From an uncultured Prevotellaceae bacterium (GTDB lineage Bacteria > Bacteroidota > Bacteroidia > Bacteroidales > Bacteroidaceae), in the NCBI GenBank assembly GCA_900316505.1, contig ONDH01000022.1, forward strand, positions 21,891-85,890: a stretch of 64,000 nt of DNA, read 5' to 3'. Positions 41,966 to 53,004 of the stretch are shown here, piece after piece; position 1 is the stretch's first letter; the number at the start of each line of letters is the position of its first letter. The notes below the pieces were generated by a model. It worked only from the letters and a program-made list of their open reading frames with translations. It searched no databases and was not told where the DNA came from. The position numbers were made by a program, and so were the translations under genes.

Positions 41966-44176
41966 GTGAAGAAAATCATCTTTTTACTCATCATGGCACT
42001 TCATGTGTTGAGTGCCTATAGCCAAGACTCCATACCTGCCAGAAAAAAGGTGGCAGTTGTGCTCAGCGGTGGTGGAGCTAAAGGCATGGCACATATTGGT
42101 GCCCTGAAAGTAATTGAGCGCGCTGGCATCCCCGTCGATATCGTCACAGGAACCAGCATGGGCAGTATTGTGGGTGGACTCTATGCCATTGGTTACAATG
42201 CCAACATCCTCGACTCATTGGTTCGCACCATCGATTGGGACTATACCCTTTCCGACAAGGAAGACATGAGTCAGCAAAGCCTGCGTGACCGTGAGAAGCA
42301 GAACACCTATTTCCTTTCACGCGGCCTCACTTTGGGTAAGCGAAATAGTAACGACGGCGGTCTCATCAAGGGAAAGAATCTGACGCAGCTGTTCCAAAAA
42401 TTATGCCTTGGCTATACCGACTCCCTCGATTTCAACAAGCTTCCCATCCCCTTCGCTTGTGTGGCGACTGACATCATCGACAATACAGAATACGACTTCC
42501 ATTCAGGACGCCTGCCACAAGCCATGCGAGCATCCATGGCCATTCCTGCCGCATTCTCGCCTGTCCGTATTGGTAACAAAGTGCTGGTTGACGGTGGTTT
42601 GCGCAACAACTACCCTACTGACATCGCACGCGAAATGGGTGCAGACATCATCATTGGCGTGACTGTTCAGGGTGCTCCGAAAACCAGCGATGAGTTGGGA
42701 CACACCATCAGCATCCTCAGTCAAATCATCGATGTCAACTGCAAGAACAAATACGACGAGAATCTTGCCATTACCGATATACCTATCCGCGTGGACACAG
42801 AAGGTTACAATGCTGCCAGTTTTAACGACAACGCCATCAACGAGCTTATCCACCGAGGCGAGGAAGAGGCACTAAAACATTGGGACGAACTCATTGCACT
42901 CAAACAACGGATTGGCATTGAAGAAGACTTCCAGCCTATTATTCACTATCCCAAAAGCACATCAGTACTCACTGAGAAAATCAAAGTCAATGCATTTGCC
43001 TTTGAGAACGTCACACCCCACGACGAACACTTCATTCGTTCCAAATTTCACCTTAGCAGCTACGACAGCATTGATTCACGCCAAGAAGAAAAAATTGCCA
43101 CCTCCATGCGCGTTGACCTTTTCTATCAAACCGTCGACACGCGCTCTATTCCCGATGGCGATGGTTACACGCTCGTTTTCACGGCAGGCAACAAAAAAAC
43201 CAGTCAAGTGAACCTGGGAGCACGCTTCGACACAGAGGAAATGGTTGCCCTCCAAATCAATGCTGACTATCCACTACACATGGCCATTCCCATTGATGCC
43301 GACTTGACCATCCGCTTGGGTAAACGCACCATGGCTAAAGGGGAACTCACCTTTCATCCTCGTAGTTTCACACGTCCAAGCCTCTCATACATCTTCCGCC
43401 ACAACGACATGGATATTCATGACGAAGGTGAACGCGACTATAGTTTTGAATACAACCATCATCAAGGCAATTTAACCCCCATCAACTTCAATATTCGCAA
43501 TTTCAACCTGCAAGCTAACATACGATGGGATTATTTCCACTTTCTGGGCAACATACTCACCACAGGAGACACCCCTGTCAAATTAGACAACAACCACTAT
43601 CTGAGTTATCAAGCGCTTATCCACTACAACTCTGAAAACAACTGGTATTTCCCCACGATTGGCTCACGGTTAAAGATGGAATACGCCTATACAACAGACA
43701 ACTTCGCCCAGATAGACGGGAAGGCTGGCATGAGTGACATCAATGCCAATTGGCGGACATCCATCCCTTTTAGCAAGCGATTGACGCTGCAACCCATGCT
43801 TTACGGCAGATGCCTTTTCGGAGCCAACATCCCCGTCATCTATGGCAACACTATCGGAGGTGAATGGTTCGGACATTATATAGAGCAACAAATGCCTTTT
43901 GCCGGCATCGGAAACCTTGAATACACCGACTTGCATTTCATCGCTCTGCAACTGCAGGCACAACAGCGCATAGCCACCAACAATTACATCCTTCTCCGTC
44001 TGGCTGCAGCGCAACATGCAGATGAATTCAAGGACATACTCCAACAGAAAACCATGCTCGGAGCCCAACTCGCTTACTATTATAACACCCTCTTCGGCCC
44101 TCTCGGCGCCACTTTGGGATACTCAGGGAAAACTAAGCAACTAAACTTCTACATTAACCTCGGATTCGAATTCTGA
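41966..44176 (+). CDS. Patatin-like phospholipase with C-terminal outer-membrane barrel
   Basis: A 736-residue secreted protein, GTG start, signal peptide MKKIIFLLIMALHVLSAYSQ. The patatin domain (about 25-330) has the oxyanion loop GGGAKG (35-40), the nucleophile Ser 64 in GTSMGS and the Asp of the DGG dyad at about 209 (VDGGLRNNYP). The C-terminal 400 residues are rich in alternating beta strands and aromatic residues and end in LNFYINLGFEF, which fits a 16-strand-type surface barrel as in PlpD-like proteins. It probably hydrolyses lipids at or beyond the outer membrane. Confidence 0.87.
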   Translation: MKKIIFLLIMALHVLSAYSQDSIPARKKVAVVLSGGGAKGMAHIGALKVIERAGIPVDIVTGTSMGSIVGGLYAIGYNANILDSLVRTIDWDYTLSDKEDMSQQSLRDREKQNTYFLSRGLTLGKRNSNDGGLIKGKNLTQLFQKLCLGYTDSLDFNKLPIPFACVATDIIDNTEYDFHSGRLPQAMRASMAIPAAFSPVRIGNKVLVDGGLRNNYPTDIAREMGADIIIGVTVQGAPKTSDELGHTISILSQIIDVNCKNKYDENLAITDIPIRVDTEGYNAASFNDNAINELIHRGEEEALKHWDELIALKQRIGIEEDFQPIIHYPKSTSVLTEKIKVNAFAFENVTPHDEHFIRSKFHLSSYDSIDSRQEEKIATSMRVDLFYQTVDTRSIPDGDGYTLVFTAGNKKTSQVNLGARFDTEEMVALQINADYPLHMAIPIDADLTIRLGKRTMAKGELTFHPRSFTRPSLSYIFRHNDMDIHDEGERDYSFEYNHHQGNLTPINFNIRNFNLQANIRWDYFHFLGNILTTGDTPVKLDNNHYLSYQALIHYNSENNWYFPTIGSRLKMEYAYTTDNFAQIDGKAGMSDINANWRTSIPFSKRLTLQPMLYGRCLFGANIPVIYGNTIGGEWFGHYIEQQMPFAGIGNLEYTDLHFIALQLQAQQRIATNNYILLRLAAAQHADEFKDILQQKTMLGAQLAYYYNTLFGPLGATLGYSGKTKQLNFYINLGFEF

Positions 44177-44306
44177 ACAACTGCGACTTGATGGTTCGCC
44201 TTGCATTTTTCTTCCTTATAAATACAATAATATAGGGAATCTTACGTTCTTATAAAAGAATATGTAAGAATGAGGGCATGGCACCTCAAAATATAGACGT
44301 TGCATC

Positions 44307-47300
44307 TTGAAGCGGATTCTTCGAAATATATTATATATCTTACTGGTTATGACGAGCATAAGTGCTATTGCAGAAGTAAGCAATAGCCATATATTCTCGT
44401 CATGGGATGTTGTATCCGAAAAAAACATTGTTTCCGACCAAGAAATGACGGCAGGTGACACCGTCAAGGTGAAGAAAACCGATTATCCTTTGGACGTACA
44501 TTCCGAAGAGTTTTCTTTGGACTTGCAAGACCCCGAGAATCTCAAGCCAGACACTGCTGTATATGATGAAAAATCAGGTTATTACAAGGTTGGCACAAAG
44601 CTTGGCGATGATTTTTTAAGCCAACCATGGATGATGACTCCACAGGAATACATGAAATGGTCGGAACAGAGGGCGTTCCGTAATTATTTCAAGGTGAGGA
44701 ACGACTCGCTATTCCACACGAAGGGGAAGGAAAAGTTCGACTTCACGAACATGCACTTCGATTTGGGACCGGCAGAAAAGATTTTTGGTCCTGGAGGTGT
44801 ACAAATCAACACACGTGGTGATGCGGAACTGAAATTTGGCTACAACTACAAGTTCATTGACAACCCTTCATTGGCAGAACGTGCTCGCGTGACCAAAGCA
44901 TTCGACTTTGACGAGAAAATCAACATCAACGTGGATGCGAAGGTGGGAAGCCAAATGGGCTTCAATATCAGGTATGCTACAGATGCCACCTTTGAATTTG
45001 ACAAGAAAAACTTGAAATTAGCTTACGAAGGGAAAGAGGACGACATCGTAAAGTTACTGGAGGGCGGTTATGTGGACTTTCCCACAAATTCCAGCCTTAT
45101 CAGGGGTTCACAGATGCTGTTCGGTATCAGAACGGACTTACAGTTCGGACGCCTGAGGCTGCAAGCCGTGGCGAGCCAGAAGAAGACGCAATCGACCACC
45201 GTAGGCAGCCGTGGAGGCAACCAACTGAACACATACGAAATCCAGGCATACGACTATGACGAGAACCGTCATTTCTTCCTTGCTCACTATTTCCACGACA
45301 CATATGACAAGGCTTGTTCCACCCTGCCAAACATCACCAGCGGCGTGACCATCAACCGTCTGGAGGTATGGGTGACTAATACGGGTGGACAAACGATGAA
45401 CACACGCAACATCATAGGTTTGGTGGATTTAGCAGAGGGTGTGAAAATCGGCAATCCGACATGGGCGGGTTCACGCCTCAATCTGCCAAGTAACGAGAGC
45501 AACAAGCTGTATGCAAACATGGTGGGCACTTACAGCAATGCACGCAACATGGATCAGACAAGCACAGTGCTTGACCCTGTGATGGTGGGCGGTATCGAGT
45601 ATGAGAAGGTAGAGAATGCACGCCTGCTTTCCTCCTCAGAGTACACACTGAACCAGCATCTGGGCTACATCAGTCTGAAGAACACACTTCAGCCCAATCA
45701 GATACTGGCTGTGGCATACGAGTACACATATAATGGACAAACCTATCAAGTGGGTGAGTTTTCAGCCGACCAAAAGGACAATGACAAGGCGCTATTTGTA
45801 AAACTGCTGAAAAACACGTCGGGCTCGCCCAGAATCGCCAATTGGGACTTGATGATGAAGAATGTGTACAACCTGAAGGCGATGTCAGTGCAACGAGAGA
45901 AGTTCAAAATGGACATCAAATACCTCAGCGACACGACGGGCGTAAGCCTCAGCTACATCCCCGAAGAGCCTTTCAAGCAGACCACTTTGCTGAAGATGAT
46001 GAACCTCGACCGTCTGGACGACAACCAGAAAACAAACCCCAACGGCAGGTTCGACTACATCGAGGGTTACACCATCCAGGCACAGACAGGTCGTGTCATC
46101 TTCCCCGTGGTGGAGCCTTTCGGCGACTGGTTGCGACAGAAGATGGGTGATGATGCCCTTGCCGACAAGTATTGCTACGACGAACTCTACGACTCCACCA
46201 AGACAGTGGCAAAACAGATTGCCGAGAAAAACAAATTCACGCTGACGGGCGAATACAAAGCCAGCAGTGGCAGCGAAATCCAGATTGGAAGCACAGGAGT
46301 CGCCCCCGGCTCTGTGAAGGTAACAGCTGGCGGTGTGACGCTTACCGAAGGGACTGACTACAGCGTGGACTATTACAATGGCGTGGTGAAAATCCTCAAC
46401 CAAAGCATCATCGATGCAGGCACCAATGTAAGTGTCAGCGTGGAGAACATGGACAGTTTCTCGTTCATGCGCAAAACCATGCTGGGTTTGAACTGGGACT
46501 ATGATTTCTCCAAGAACTTCAACATCGGTGGTACATTCATGAGGGTAAAAGAGAAACCACTCACCTCAAAAGTGACAATGGGTAGTGAGCCTCTGAACAA
46601 CACGATGTGGGGTGTGCACATGAACTGGAAGCAGAACTCGCAGTGGCTCACCAATATGCTTGACAAACTACCGCTGCTCAACCTCAGCGCTCCATCCAGC
46701 ATATCCTTTACGGGCGAATATGCACAACTGCAAGCTGGTACATCGAAAGACACTCAAGGCAATGCCTCGTACTTGGACGAGTTCGAGCGCACCAAGCAGC
46801 CACACAGTGTAAGCAACCCGAAGGAATGGGTGCTTGCCTCCACCCCTTCGCACCGCGAATACGGCAAACTGACCAACGACGTGAAGAATGGCTACAATCG
46901 TGCCCGATTGGCATGGTACAACATCGATGCACTCTTCACACGCCGCTCTTCATCCATGACTCCAGCACACATCAAAAGCGACCTCGACCAACTTTCCAAT
47001 CATTATGTGCGTGAGGTCTATGTGCGTGAGGTCTATCCCAACCGCGACACCAATTCGGGCGAGAGTAACACGCTGGACATCCTGAACTTGGCATACTACC
47101 CCAGCGAACGTGGTCCATACAACCTTGACACAGACGTAGATCAGAATGCTCATCTGAATGATCCAAAAAAGCGATGGGGTGGTATGATGAGAAAAATTGA
47201 CATCAGCGATTTTGAAGCGAGCAATATCCAGTACATTGAATTCTGGATGCTCGACCCATTCATCTACACCAAGGACGACAACCGCTATGGCGGCGATCTC

Positions 47301-50300
47301 TACTTTGACTTGGGCGACATCAGCGAGGATGTACTGAAAGACGGCAAGAAGGGTTACGAAAGCGGTATGCCTGTCAATAACGCCTCCACCTATGTAGAGA
47401 CTTTGTGGGGACGCGTGCCCAGTGAGAAATCAGTGGTCTATTCCTTCTCCAATGAAAGCGGTGCCCGCCCCAAGCAGGATATCGGTTTGAATGGATTGTC
47501 AGACGTGGATGAGCGTTCTTACGGAATCTATGCAGACTACCTCAACGCCATGAAAGGCAAAGTAAGCGCCGCTGCTTACGACTCCATCTTCGAAGACCCA
47601 GCCGGCGACGACTATCACTACTTCCGCGGAAGCGACTTCGATGCCCAACGCACGTCAATCCTCAACCGTTACAAATACATCAACTCTCCAGAAGGAAACT
47701 CGCCCAACAGCGGCGGGTCTGGCGAACGATATTCCACTGCCTACAAGAGCAGCCCTGATGCCGAAGATGTGAACTCCGACTACACAATGAATGAGTACGA
47801 GAACTTCTACGAATATCATGTCAGTCTCCGTCCACAGGACATGGTGGTGGGAAGAAACTTCATCGTGGACTCCCGAGAAACCAGTGTCGGACTCCGAAAC
47901 GGCAACAAGGAGAATGCCACTTGGTATCAGTTCCGCATTCCAGTGGAGGAATTTGACATCAAGGAGGGCACCATCAACGATTTCTCCAGCATCCGCTTCA
48001 TGCGTATGTACATGACAGGGTTTGAAGAGCCCATCGTGGTGCGTCTTGCCAACCTTGATTTGGTAGAAGGTGAATGGCGTACATACACACAAGCCCTCTA
48101 CACGGATAACAAGCCCAGCGTGAGTGGAACCATCGTACCTTCTGCCGTCAATATTGAGGAAAACAACGACAAGAAACCTGTCAACTATGTACTTCCTCCT
48201 GGCATCACACGCGTGCTCGACCCCTCGCAACCACAACTCTCGCAAGAGAATGAGCAAGCATTAGCCCTCACAGTTCAGAACTTGGCTTCAGGTGATGCAC
48301 GTGCCGTGTACAAGACCATGAACATGGACTTCCGCAATTACAAGCACCTGCAGATGTTTGTCCATGCCAATGCAATGGAGGGTGATACCGAACTGCAAGA
48401 CAATCAAATGAGCATCTTCATCCGCATGGGCAGTGACTACAAGAGTAATTATTACGAATATGAAATTCCTCTAAAACTGACACCAGCGGGACACTACGAC
48501 ACCTACACAGCACAGGGTTGTAAGGCTGTGTGGCCAGAAGAGAACATGCTCGACATCGACTTCACCACCTTCACAGACCTCAAACATGAACGCAATAAGG
48601 CGAAAGCCAATGGTTCAGCCAGCTATACGCAAATCTACTATGCTTATGACAAGGATCGTCCCAACAACAAAGTGAGTGTCATAGGCAACCCCTCGTTGGG
48701 AGAGGTAAAAACCATGATGATTGGTGTGCGCAACAATGGTCGCCGCACGGGCAACGTGGAGGTTTGGGTGAATGAGCTCCGTATGCAAGACTACAGTAAC
48801 GAAGGCGGTTGGGCAGCACAAGGAAACCTAAACGTGCAGATGTCTGACCTCGGTTCCGTCAATGTAACTGGCCATGTGGAGACAGCCGGGTTTGGTGGGT
48901 TAGAAGAAAACGTGAACCAACGACGCAACGACAACCTTTATGAGTGGAGCGTCACTACCCAATTCGAATTAGGTAAGTTCTTCCCTGAAAAATGGAAGAT
49001 GAACCTGCCTCTCTACTATTCTTACTCTTGGCAGAAGCTATCGCCCAAATATAATCCATTCGACACGGATATGCTGTTGAAGGATGCCCTCGACGAATGT
49101 GAAACCAAGGCGGCACGCGACTCACTTAGCAACCTCACCGAAACCATTGTTAAGAACAAAAACCTGTCGCTTAGCAATTGGAGATCAAACGTACAAAGTC
49201 GCAACCCCATGCCTTACGACCCCGCCAACTTCACGTTCAGTTACAGCTATAGCCAACGTTACAAGACAGGCGAGACAACTGTCTATGAGAATGACGAGAA
49301 TTGGCGTCTCAACCTTGGATATAACTATGCGCCGAAATACAAACCACTGGAACCATTCAAGAACTTGAAAGGAAAGTCCAAGTGGCTCGACATTCTCAAG
49401 GCACAGAACCTGCAATGGCTACCACAAAGCCTTGCATTCAACACCGACCTCACGCGCAGTTACTATGAGTTCCAAGAACGTGACATCGATGCAGGCACCA
49501 AGATGCCCGTCATCTTCTCCGATCAGATTCTCTGGAACCGCGACCTGACCGTAAAGTGGGACATCTTCAAGGCACTCAAGATGTCGTGGACATCCTCCAC
49601 CCATGCTGAGATAGAGGAGCCACATGTGATTGTGAACAAGCACCTCTACCCCGATGAATATGCCATATGGAAAGACTCCGTGAAACGAAGCCTTGCCTCC
49701 TTCGGACGCCCACTCACCTACCGCAGCACATTCAACGGTTCCTATCAAGTACCTATCAACAAGATTCCCATCTTCGATTGGATTACTGCCGACGGTACCT
49801 ATAACGCCAACTATAACTGGACACGCGGCACCGAATTGGAAGACGGAACCTCATTAGGTAACACCGCCAGCACACAGCGCACCGTCAACATCAATGGTCG
49901 CCTGAATTTTGACATGCTCTACAAGAAATGGAAGTTCCTTGCCGATGCAGACAAGCGACTCTCTGGCAACACAAAGAAGAGCACTTCCAGCACTCGTCAA
50001 AGCAATGCTACACGGAATGCCCGAACTGCTGCCAAAAACAACGAAGAAGAGGGGGAAGCAGATAATAAGGACACAAAAAAGACTACAGCCAAAGCTGACA
50101 ACAAGAATAGTAGTAAAGCCGACAACAAAAATGGCAACAAGGCTGATAGCAGAAGAACCAGAAGTTTCACGAAAGAGATCACCCTCAACGACTCCACCAG
50201 CATCGAAGTGAAGCATGGACAGAACTCCAAGCGGCTCATTGTACGTGCCACTACCGCTGAGGGAAAGACCTACAAACTGAAATACAAGAAGGTGGATGCA

Positions 50301-51890
50301 AACACTATCAAGGTGAAGAATCATGACAGCATCCCAGTGAAAATTAACGTAGTTGCCAAACGTCCGTTGGAAGAGCTCTCATGGTACAAGACAGCCCAGG
50401 TGTTCGCACGAGGGCTTATGATGCTCCGCAATGCAAGCATCTCCTATCGCAACACCTATGCGCTCACTCTTCCAGGCTTCCGCACGGAAGTGGGTGATGC
50501 TTTTGGACAGAAACACATCGACGGCATTCTCTCTCCTGGCATTCCATTTGCCTTTGGAGCTGTGGATGACAGTTATATCAATAAGGCAGCACGTCATGGA
50601 TGGCTCATGCAGAATGACAGCAACATCACCACACCTGCCACCACAGCAGCTATGGAAGACTTGCAGTTAAAAGCGACGCTTGAGCCTATCAAAGACCTCA
50701 AAATTGACGTCACAGCCACACGCACCGTCAACAAGTCACGTAGCATCCAGTTCATGTACGAAGGCATGCCAACCACCCAAAGCGGCTCCTTCTCCATGAC
50801 TGTCATCTCCATCGGTTCTGCCTTCGAATCGGGTGGAAACATCAACAACAACTACCACTCCAAGCACTTCGACAAGTTCCTCAAAAACCTCCCCGTCATA
50901 CAGCAGCGAATCGAAGCAAAATATGCCGATGCCACCTACCCCAAGAGGGCAGGAAGTGAATGGGCTGGAAAACCATACAATGCTGAGAATGGTGGTGTGG
51001 AACTCTATTCTGCCGACGTCATGGTACCTGCATTCCTCTCCGCTTACTGTGGAGGCAATGCCCTGTCCTCTCCGCTCGACATTTTCCCCACCCTCTCACG
51101 CCTCTTGCCCAACTGGAGTCTCTCCTATGGCGGACTCATCAAACTCTCTCCATGGTTTGCCGACCATTTCAAGAGTTTCAACATCAACCACACCTACAAG
51201 AGCGTTTACTCCGTAGGAGCTTACAACTCCTACTCCAACTTCATGGAATATATGAATGACTGGGGATTCATCAAGGATGTCACCACAGGCAATCCCATCC
51301 CATCCTCCATGTACAATGTCTCCACCGTCAGCATCAATGAGTCCTTCTCGCCCCTCATTGGTGTGGACATGTCCTTCAATAACGGCATGACCGCCGCATT
51401 GAAATACAATAAAATACGCACTCTCAACCTCTCCATGACCAGTGTAGCCCTCACCGAGAACTTCTCCAATGACTTCGAGATCAACATGGGCTATAAAGTC
51501 AAGGACATTGGTCTTTTTGGTGCCAAGTCCATCCAAAGCAATGAGGGCAGGAAGACCAAGTCAAAATCCAAGAACAAGAAAGAGGATAACGCTCCAAGCA
51601 CCAATGCACGCACACGCAATAACGTGAGTCATGACCTGAACCTAAAGGCCAGCTTCACCTATCGTATGCAGAATGCCCTCAACCGTAACATCCAGACGGC
51701 TGTGACCACCGCAACAGGTGGTGCCACTGCCTACAGGTTCACTCTCACCGGTGACTACACCTTCAGCCGTCTCCTCAGCCTCACAGGATTCCTCGACTGG
51801 CAACGCAACGTGCCTCTCGTCTCGCAATCCTCCTACCCCACCACCACTGCCGACTTCGGCATCAGCATGAAATTCTCATTAACAAGATAA
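44307..51890 (+). CDS. sprA: SprA, outer-membrane translocon of the type IX secretion system
   Basis: A 2527-residue protein, normal for SprA, which forms the very large barrel through which T9SS substrates leave. A TTG start gives the signal peptide MKRILRNILYILLVMTSISA; the first ATG (codon 15) would leave none. Typical segments are GPGGVQINTRGDAELKFGYN, ITSGVTINRLEVWVTNT, SYIPEEPFKQTTLLKMMNLD and the C-terminal SFTYRMQNALNRNIQ. Residues about 1886-1950 are a low-complexity insert with repeated KADNKN. A second charged loop is at about 2412-2438. Other T9SS genes are not in this window. The next gene starts 17 bases after the stop. Confidence 0.95.
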   Translation: MKRILRNILYILLVMTSISAIAEVSNSHIFSSWDVVSEKNIVSDQEMTAGDTVKVKKTDYPLDVHSEEFSLDLQDPENLKPDTAVYDEKSGYYKVGTKLGDDFLSQPWMMTPQEYMKWSEQRAFRNYFKVRNDSLFHTKGKEKFDFTNMHFDLGPAEKIFGPGGVQINTRGDAELKFGYNYKFIDNPSLAERARVTKAFDFDEKININVDAKVGSQMGFNIRYATDATFEFDKKNLKLAYEGKEDDIVKLLEGGYVDFPTNSSLIRGSQMLFGIRTDLQFGRLRLQAVASQKKTQSTTVGSRGGNQLNTYEIQAYDYDENRHFFLAHYFHDTYDKACSTLPNITSGVTINRLEVWVTNTGGQTMNTRNIIGLVDLAEGVKIGNPTWAGSRLNLPSNESNKLYANMVGTYSNARNMDQTSTVLDPVMVGGIEYEKVENARLLSSSEYTLNQHLGYISLKNTLQPNQILAVAYEYTYNGQTYQVGEFSADQKDNDKALFVKLLKNTSGSPRIANWDLMMKNVYNLKAMSVQREKFKMDIKYLSDTTGVSLSYIPEEPFKQTTLLKMMNLDRLDDNQKTNPNGRFDYIEGYTIQAQTGRVIFPVVEPFGDWLRQKMGDDALADKYCYDELYDSTKTVAKQIAEKNKFTLTGEYKASSGSEIQIGSTGVAPGSVKVTAGGVTLTEGTDYSVDYYNGVVKILNQSIIDAGTNVSVSVENMDSFSFMRKTMLGLNWDYDFSKNFNIGGTFMRVKEKPLTSKVTMGSEPLNNTMWGVHMNWKQNSQWLTNMLDKLPLLNLSAPSSISFTGEYAQLQAGTSKDTQGNASYLDEFERTKQPHSVSNPKEWVLASTPSHREYGKLTNDVKNGYNRARLAWYNIDALFTRRSSSMTPAHIKSDLDQLSNHYVREVYVREVYPNRDTNSGESNTLDILNLAYYPSERGPYNLDTDVDQNAHLNDPKKRWGGMMRKIDISDFEASNIQYIEFWMLDPFIYTKDDNRYGGDLYFDLGDISEDVLKDGKKGYESGMPVNNASTYVETLWGRVPSEKSVVYSFSNESGARPKQDIGLNGLSDVDERSYGIYADYLNAMKGKVSAAAYDSIFEDPAGDDYHYFRGSDFDAQRTSILNRYKYINSPEGNSPNSGGSGERYSTAYKSSPDAEDVNSDYTMNEYENFYEYHVSLRPQDMVVGRNFIVDSRETSVGLRNGNKENATWYQFRIPVEEFDIKEGTINDFSSIRFMRMYMTGFEEPIVVRLANLDLVEGEWRTYTQALYTDNKPSVSGTIVPSAVNIEENNDKKPVNYVLPPGITRVLDPSQPQLSQENEQALALTVQNLASGDARAVYKTMNMDFRNYKHLQMFVHANAMEGDTELQDNQMSIFIRMGSDYKSNYYEYEIPLKLTPAGHYDTYTAQGCKAVWPEENMLDIDFTTFTDLKHERNKAKANGSASYTQIYYAYDKDRPNNKVSVIGNPSLGEVKTMMIGVRNNGRRTGNVEVWVNELRMQDYSNEGGWAAQGNLNVQMSDLGSVNVTGHVETAGFGGLEENVNQRRNDNLYEWSVTTQFELGKFFPEKWKMNLPLYYSYSWQKLSPKYNPFDTDMLLKDALDECETKAARDSLSNLTETIVKNKNLSLSNWRSNVQSRNPMPYDPANFTFSYSYSQRYKTGETTVYENDENWRLNLGYNYAPKYKPLEPFKNLKGKSKWLDILKAQNLQWLPQSLAFNTDLTRSYYEFQERDIDAGTKMPVIFSDQILWNRDLTVKWDIFKALKMSWTSSTHAEIEEPHVIVNKHLYPDEYAIWKDSVKRSLASFGRPLTYRSTFNGSYQVPINKIPIFDWITADGTYNANYNWTRGTELEDGTSLGNTASTQRTVNINGRLNFDMLYKKWKFLADADKRLSGNTKKSTSSTRQSNATRNARTAAKNNEEEGEADNKDTKKTTAKADNKNSSKADNKNGNKADSRRTRSFTKEITLNDSTSIEVKHGQNSKRLIVRATTAEGKTYKLKYKKVDANTIKVKNHDSIPVKINVVAKRPLEELSWYKTAQVFARGLMMLRNASISYRNTYALTLPGFRTEVGDAFGQKHIDGILSPGIPFAFGAVDDSYINKAARHGWLMQNDSNITTPATTAAMEDLQLKATLEPIKDLKIDVTATRTVNKSRSIQFMYEGMPTTQSGSFSMTVISIGSAFESGGNINNNYHSKHFDKFLKNLPVIQQRIEAKYADATYPKRAGSEWAGKPYNAENGGVELYSADVMVPAFLSAYCGGNALSSPLDIFPTLSRLLPNWSLSYGGLIKLSPWFADHFKSFNINHTYKSVYSVGAYNSYSNFMEYMNDWGFIKDVTTGNPIPSSMYNVSTVSINESFSPLIGVDMSFNNGMTAALKYNKIRTLNLSMTSVALTENFSNDFEINMGYKVKDIGLFGAKSIQSNEGRKTKSKSKNKKEDNAPSTNARTRNNVSHDLNLKASFTYRMQNALNRNIQTAVTTATGGATAYRFTLTGDYTFSRLLSLTGFLDWQRNVPLVSQSSYPTTTADFGISMKFSLTR

Positions 51891-51907
51891 CTACATTATC
51901 CATCCAA

Positions 51908-52954
51908 ATGAAGACTCTTATCACCTCTCTCCTTTTCGCCCTGTTCACGTTCAGTCTCTCTGCACAGAACCTCCAACGTGGCACTTACGGCTATCTCTAT
52001 TGTCATATGAGCGACAATGGTGAGTTCACAGCCTATGCACTCAGTCGTGACGGGCTTCACTACCATGACCTCAACGAGGGCAAAGCCGTCATGGACGCCC
52101 ATGCCCTGGCAGGTATCGAAGGAGGACAGCGCGATGCCTATGTGTGTCGCAAATCTGATAGTGGGAAAGGATACCTGATGGTGACCACAGACATGTGTGT
52201 GGCAAAGAGCAAGCAGTGGTACAACTTTGGCATCAACCTTCTCAAGAGTGATGACCTCATCCATTGGACATCCACCACATTTGATTTTCGCAAGGGCAGC
52301 ACCATCTTTTGTGACCCTGAAAGTCCTGACATCATTGCAGATTGGAGTAAAATCAACCGCGTGTGGGCTCCCCAAATCTTCTGGGATCCTAATTATGTGT
52401 GGTCAAACGGAGAACGTGGCGGTTATTTCATCTACTACTCCATCTGGAGTTTCAACGAAGAAGACAAGTATGACCGCATGGTTTACAGCTATGCAGACAA
52501 GAGTTTCACTAAGCTCACCAAGCCACGCGTACTCTTCGATTGGGGCTACGCCACCATTGATGCCGACATCAATTATCTTGAAAGCGACCACAAATACCAT
52601 ATGCTCATCAAAAAAGAAGGAGGACATCCGGGCATCTTCCAGACAAAGGCTGACAAACTCACAGGTCCGTGGCCAGAACCTGATGAAAGTGACTTTGTCA
52701 GTTTTGAGGGCAACAAGAAATGTGAAGGCAGCAGTGCTTTCCAAATTGTAGGGGAGAAAGGATGGCGCGTCGCATACATCCAATATAGCGACCGTCCCAA
52801 ACACTATCGCATCTGTCAGACAGACGAGTACCTCAAGGGCTTCCACTCTCCTGCCGACATTCAAGGTGTCACCGCACCTCAACACGGCAGTTTCATGCGT
52901 TTAACAAAGAAAGAATACAAGCGGTTGGAAAAACACTTCAACGCCTCGAAATAG
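51908..52954 (+). CDS. Secreted GH43-like five-bladed propeller protein
   Basis: A 348-residue protein with signal peptide MKTLITSLLFALFTFSLSAQ. Propeller-type strands (LLKSDDLIHW, RVWAPQIFWDPNYVWSNGER, GYFIYYSIW, LTGPWPEP) match glycosidases of the GH43 clan. Catalytic acids would be the Asp in the first strand region and the Glu in KKCEGSSAFQIVG; the first is not obvious (AYALSRDG), so activity is uncertain. It probably shares a transcript with sprA. Confidence 0.75.
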   Translation: MKTLITSLLFALFTFSLSAQNLQRGTYGYLYCHMSDNGEFTAYALSRDGLHYHDLNEGKAVMDAHALAGIEGGQRDAYVCRKSDSGKGYLMVTTDMCVAKSKQWYNFGINLLKSDDLIHWTSTTFDFRKGSTIFCDPESPDIIADWSKINRVWAPQIFWDPNYVWSNGERGGYFIYYSIWSFNEEDKYDRMVYSYADKSFTKLTKPRVLFDWGYATIDADINYLESDHKYHMLIKKEGGHPGIFQTKADKLTGPWPEPDESDFVSFEGNKKCEGSSAFQIVGEKGWRVAYIQYSDRPKHYRICQTDEYLKGFHSPADIQGVTAPQHGSFMRLTKKEYKRLEKHFNASK

Positions 52955-53004
52955 CTTTCATCTAAATCTGCTTCTCATCTTTCAAAACCACTATTCTGAA
53001 CGGA

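Noticed and set aside
47001..47035. A 15-base direct duplication in sprA (TATGTGCGTGAGGTC twice) taken at first as a recent insertion.
   Set aside because: SprA proteins have the same spacing here (YVRE, five residues, then E-hydrophobic-PN), so the repeat arises from similar codons and not from an added unit.
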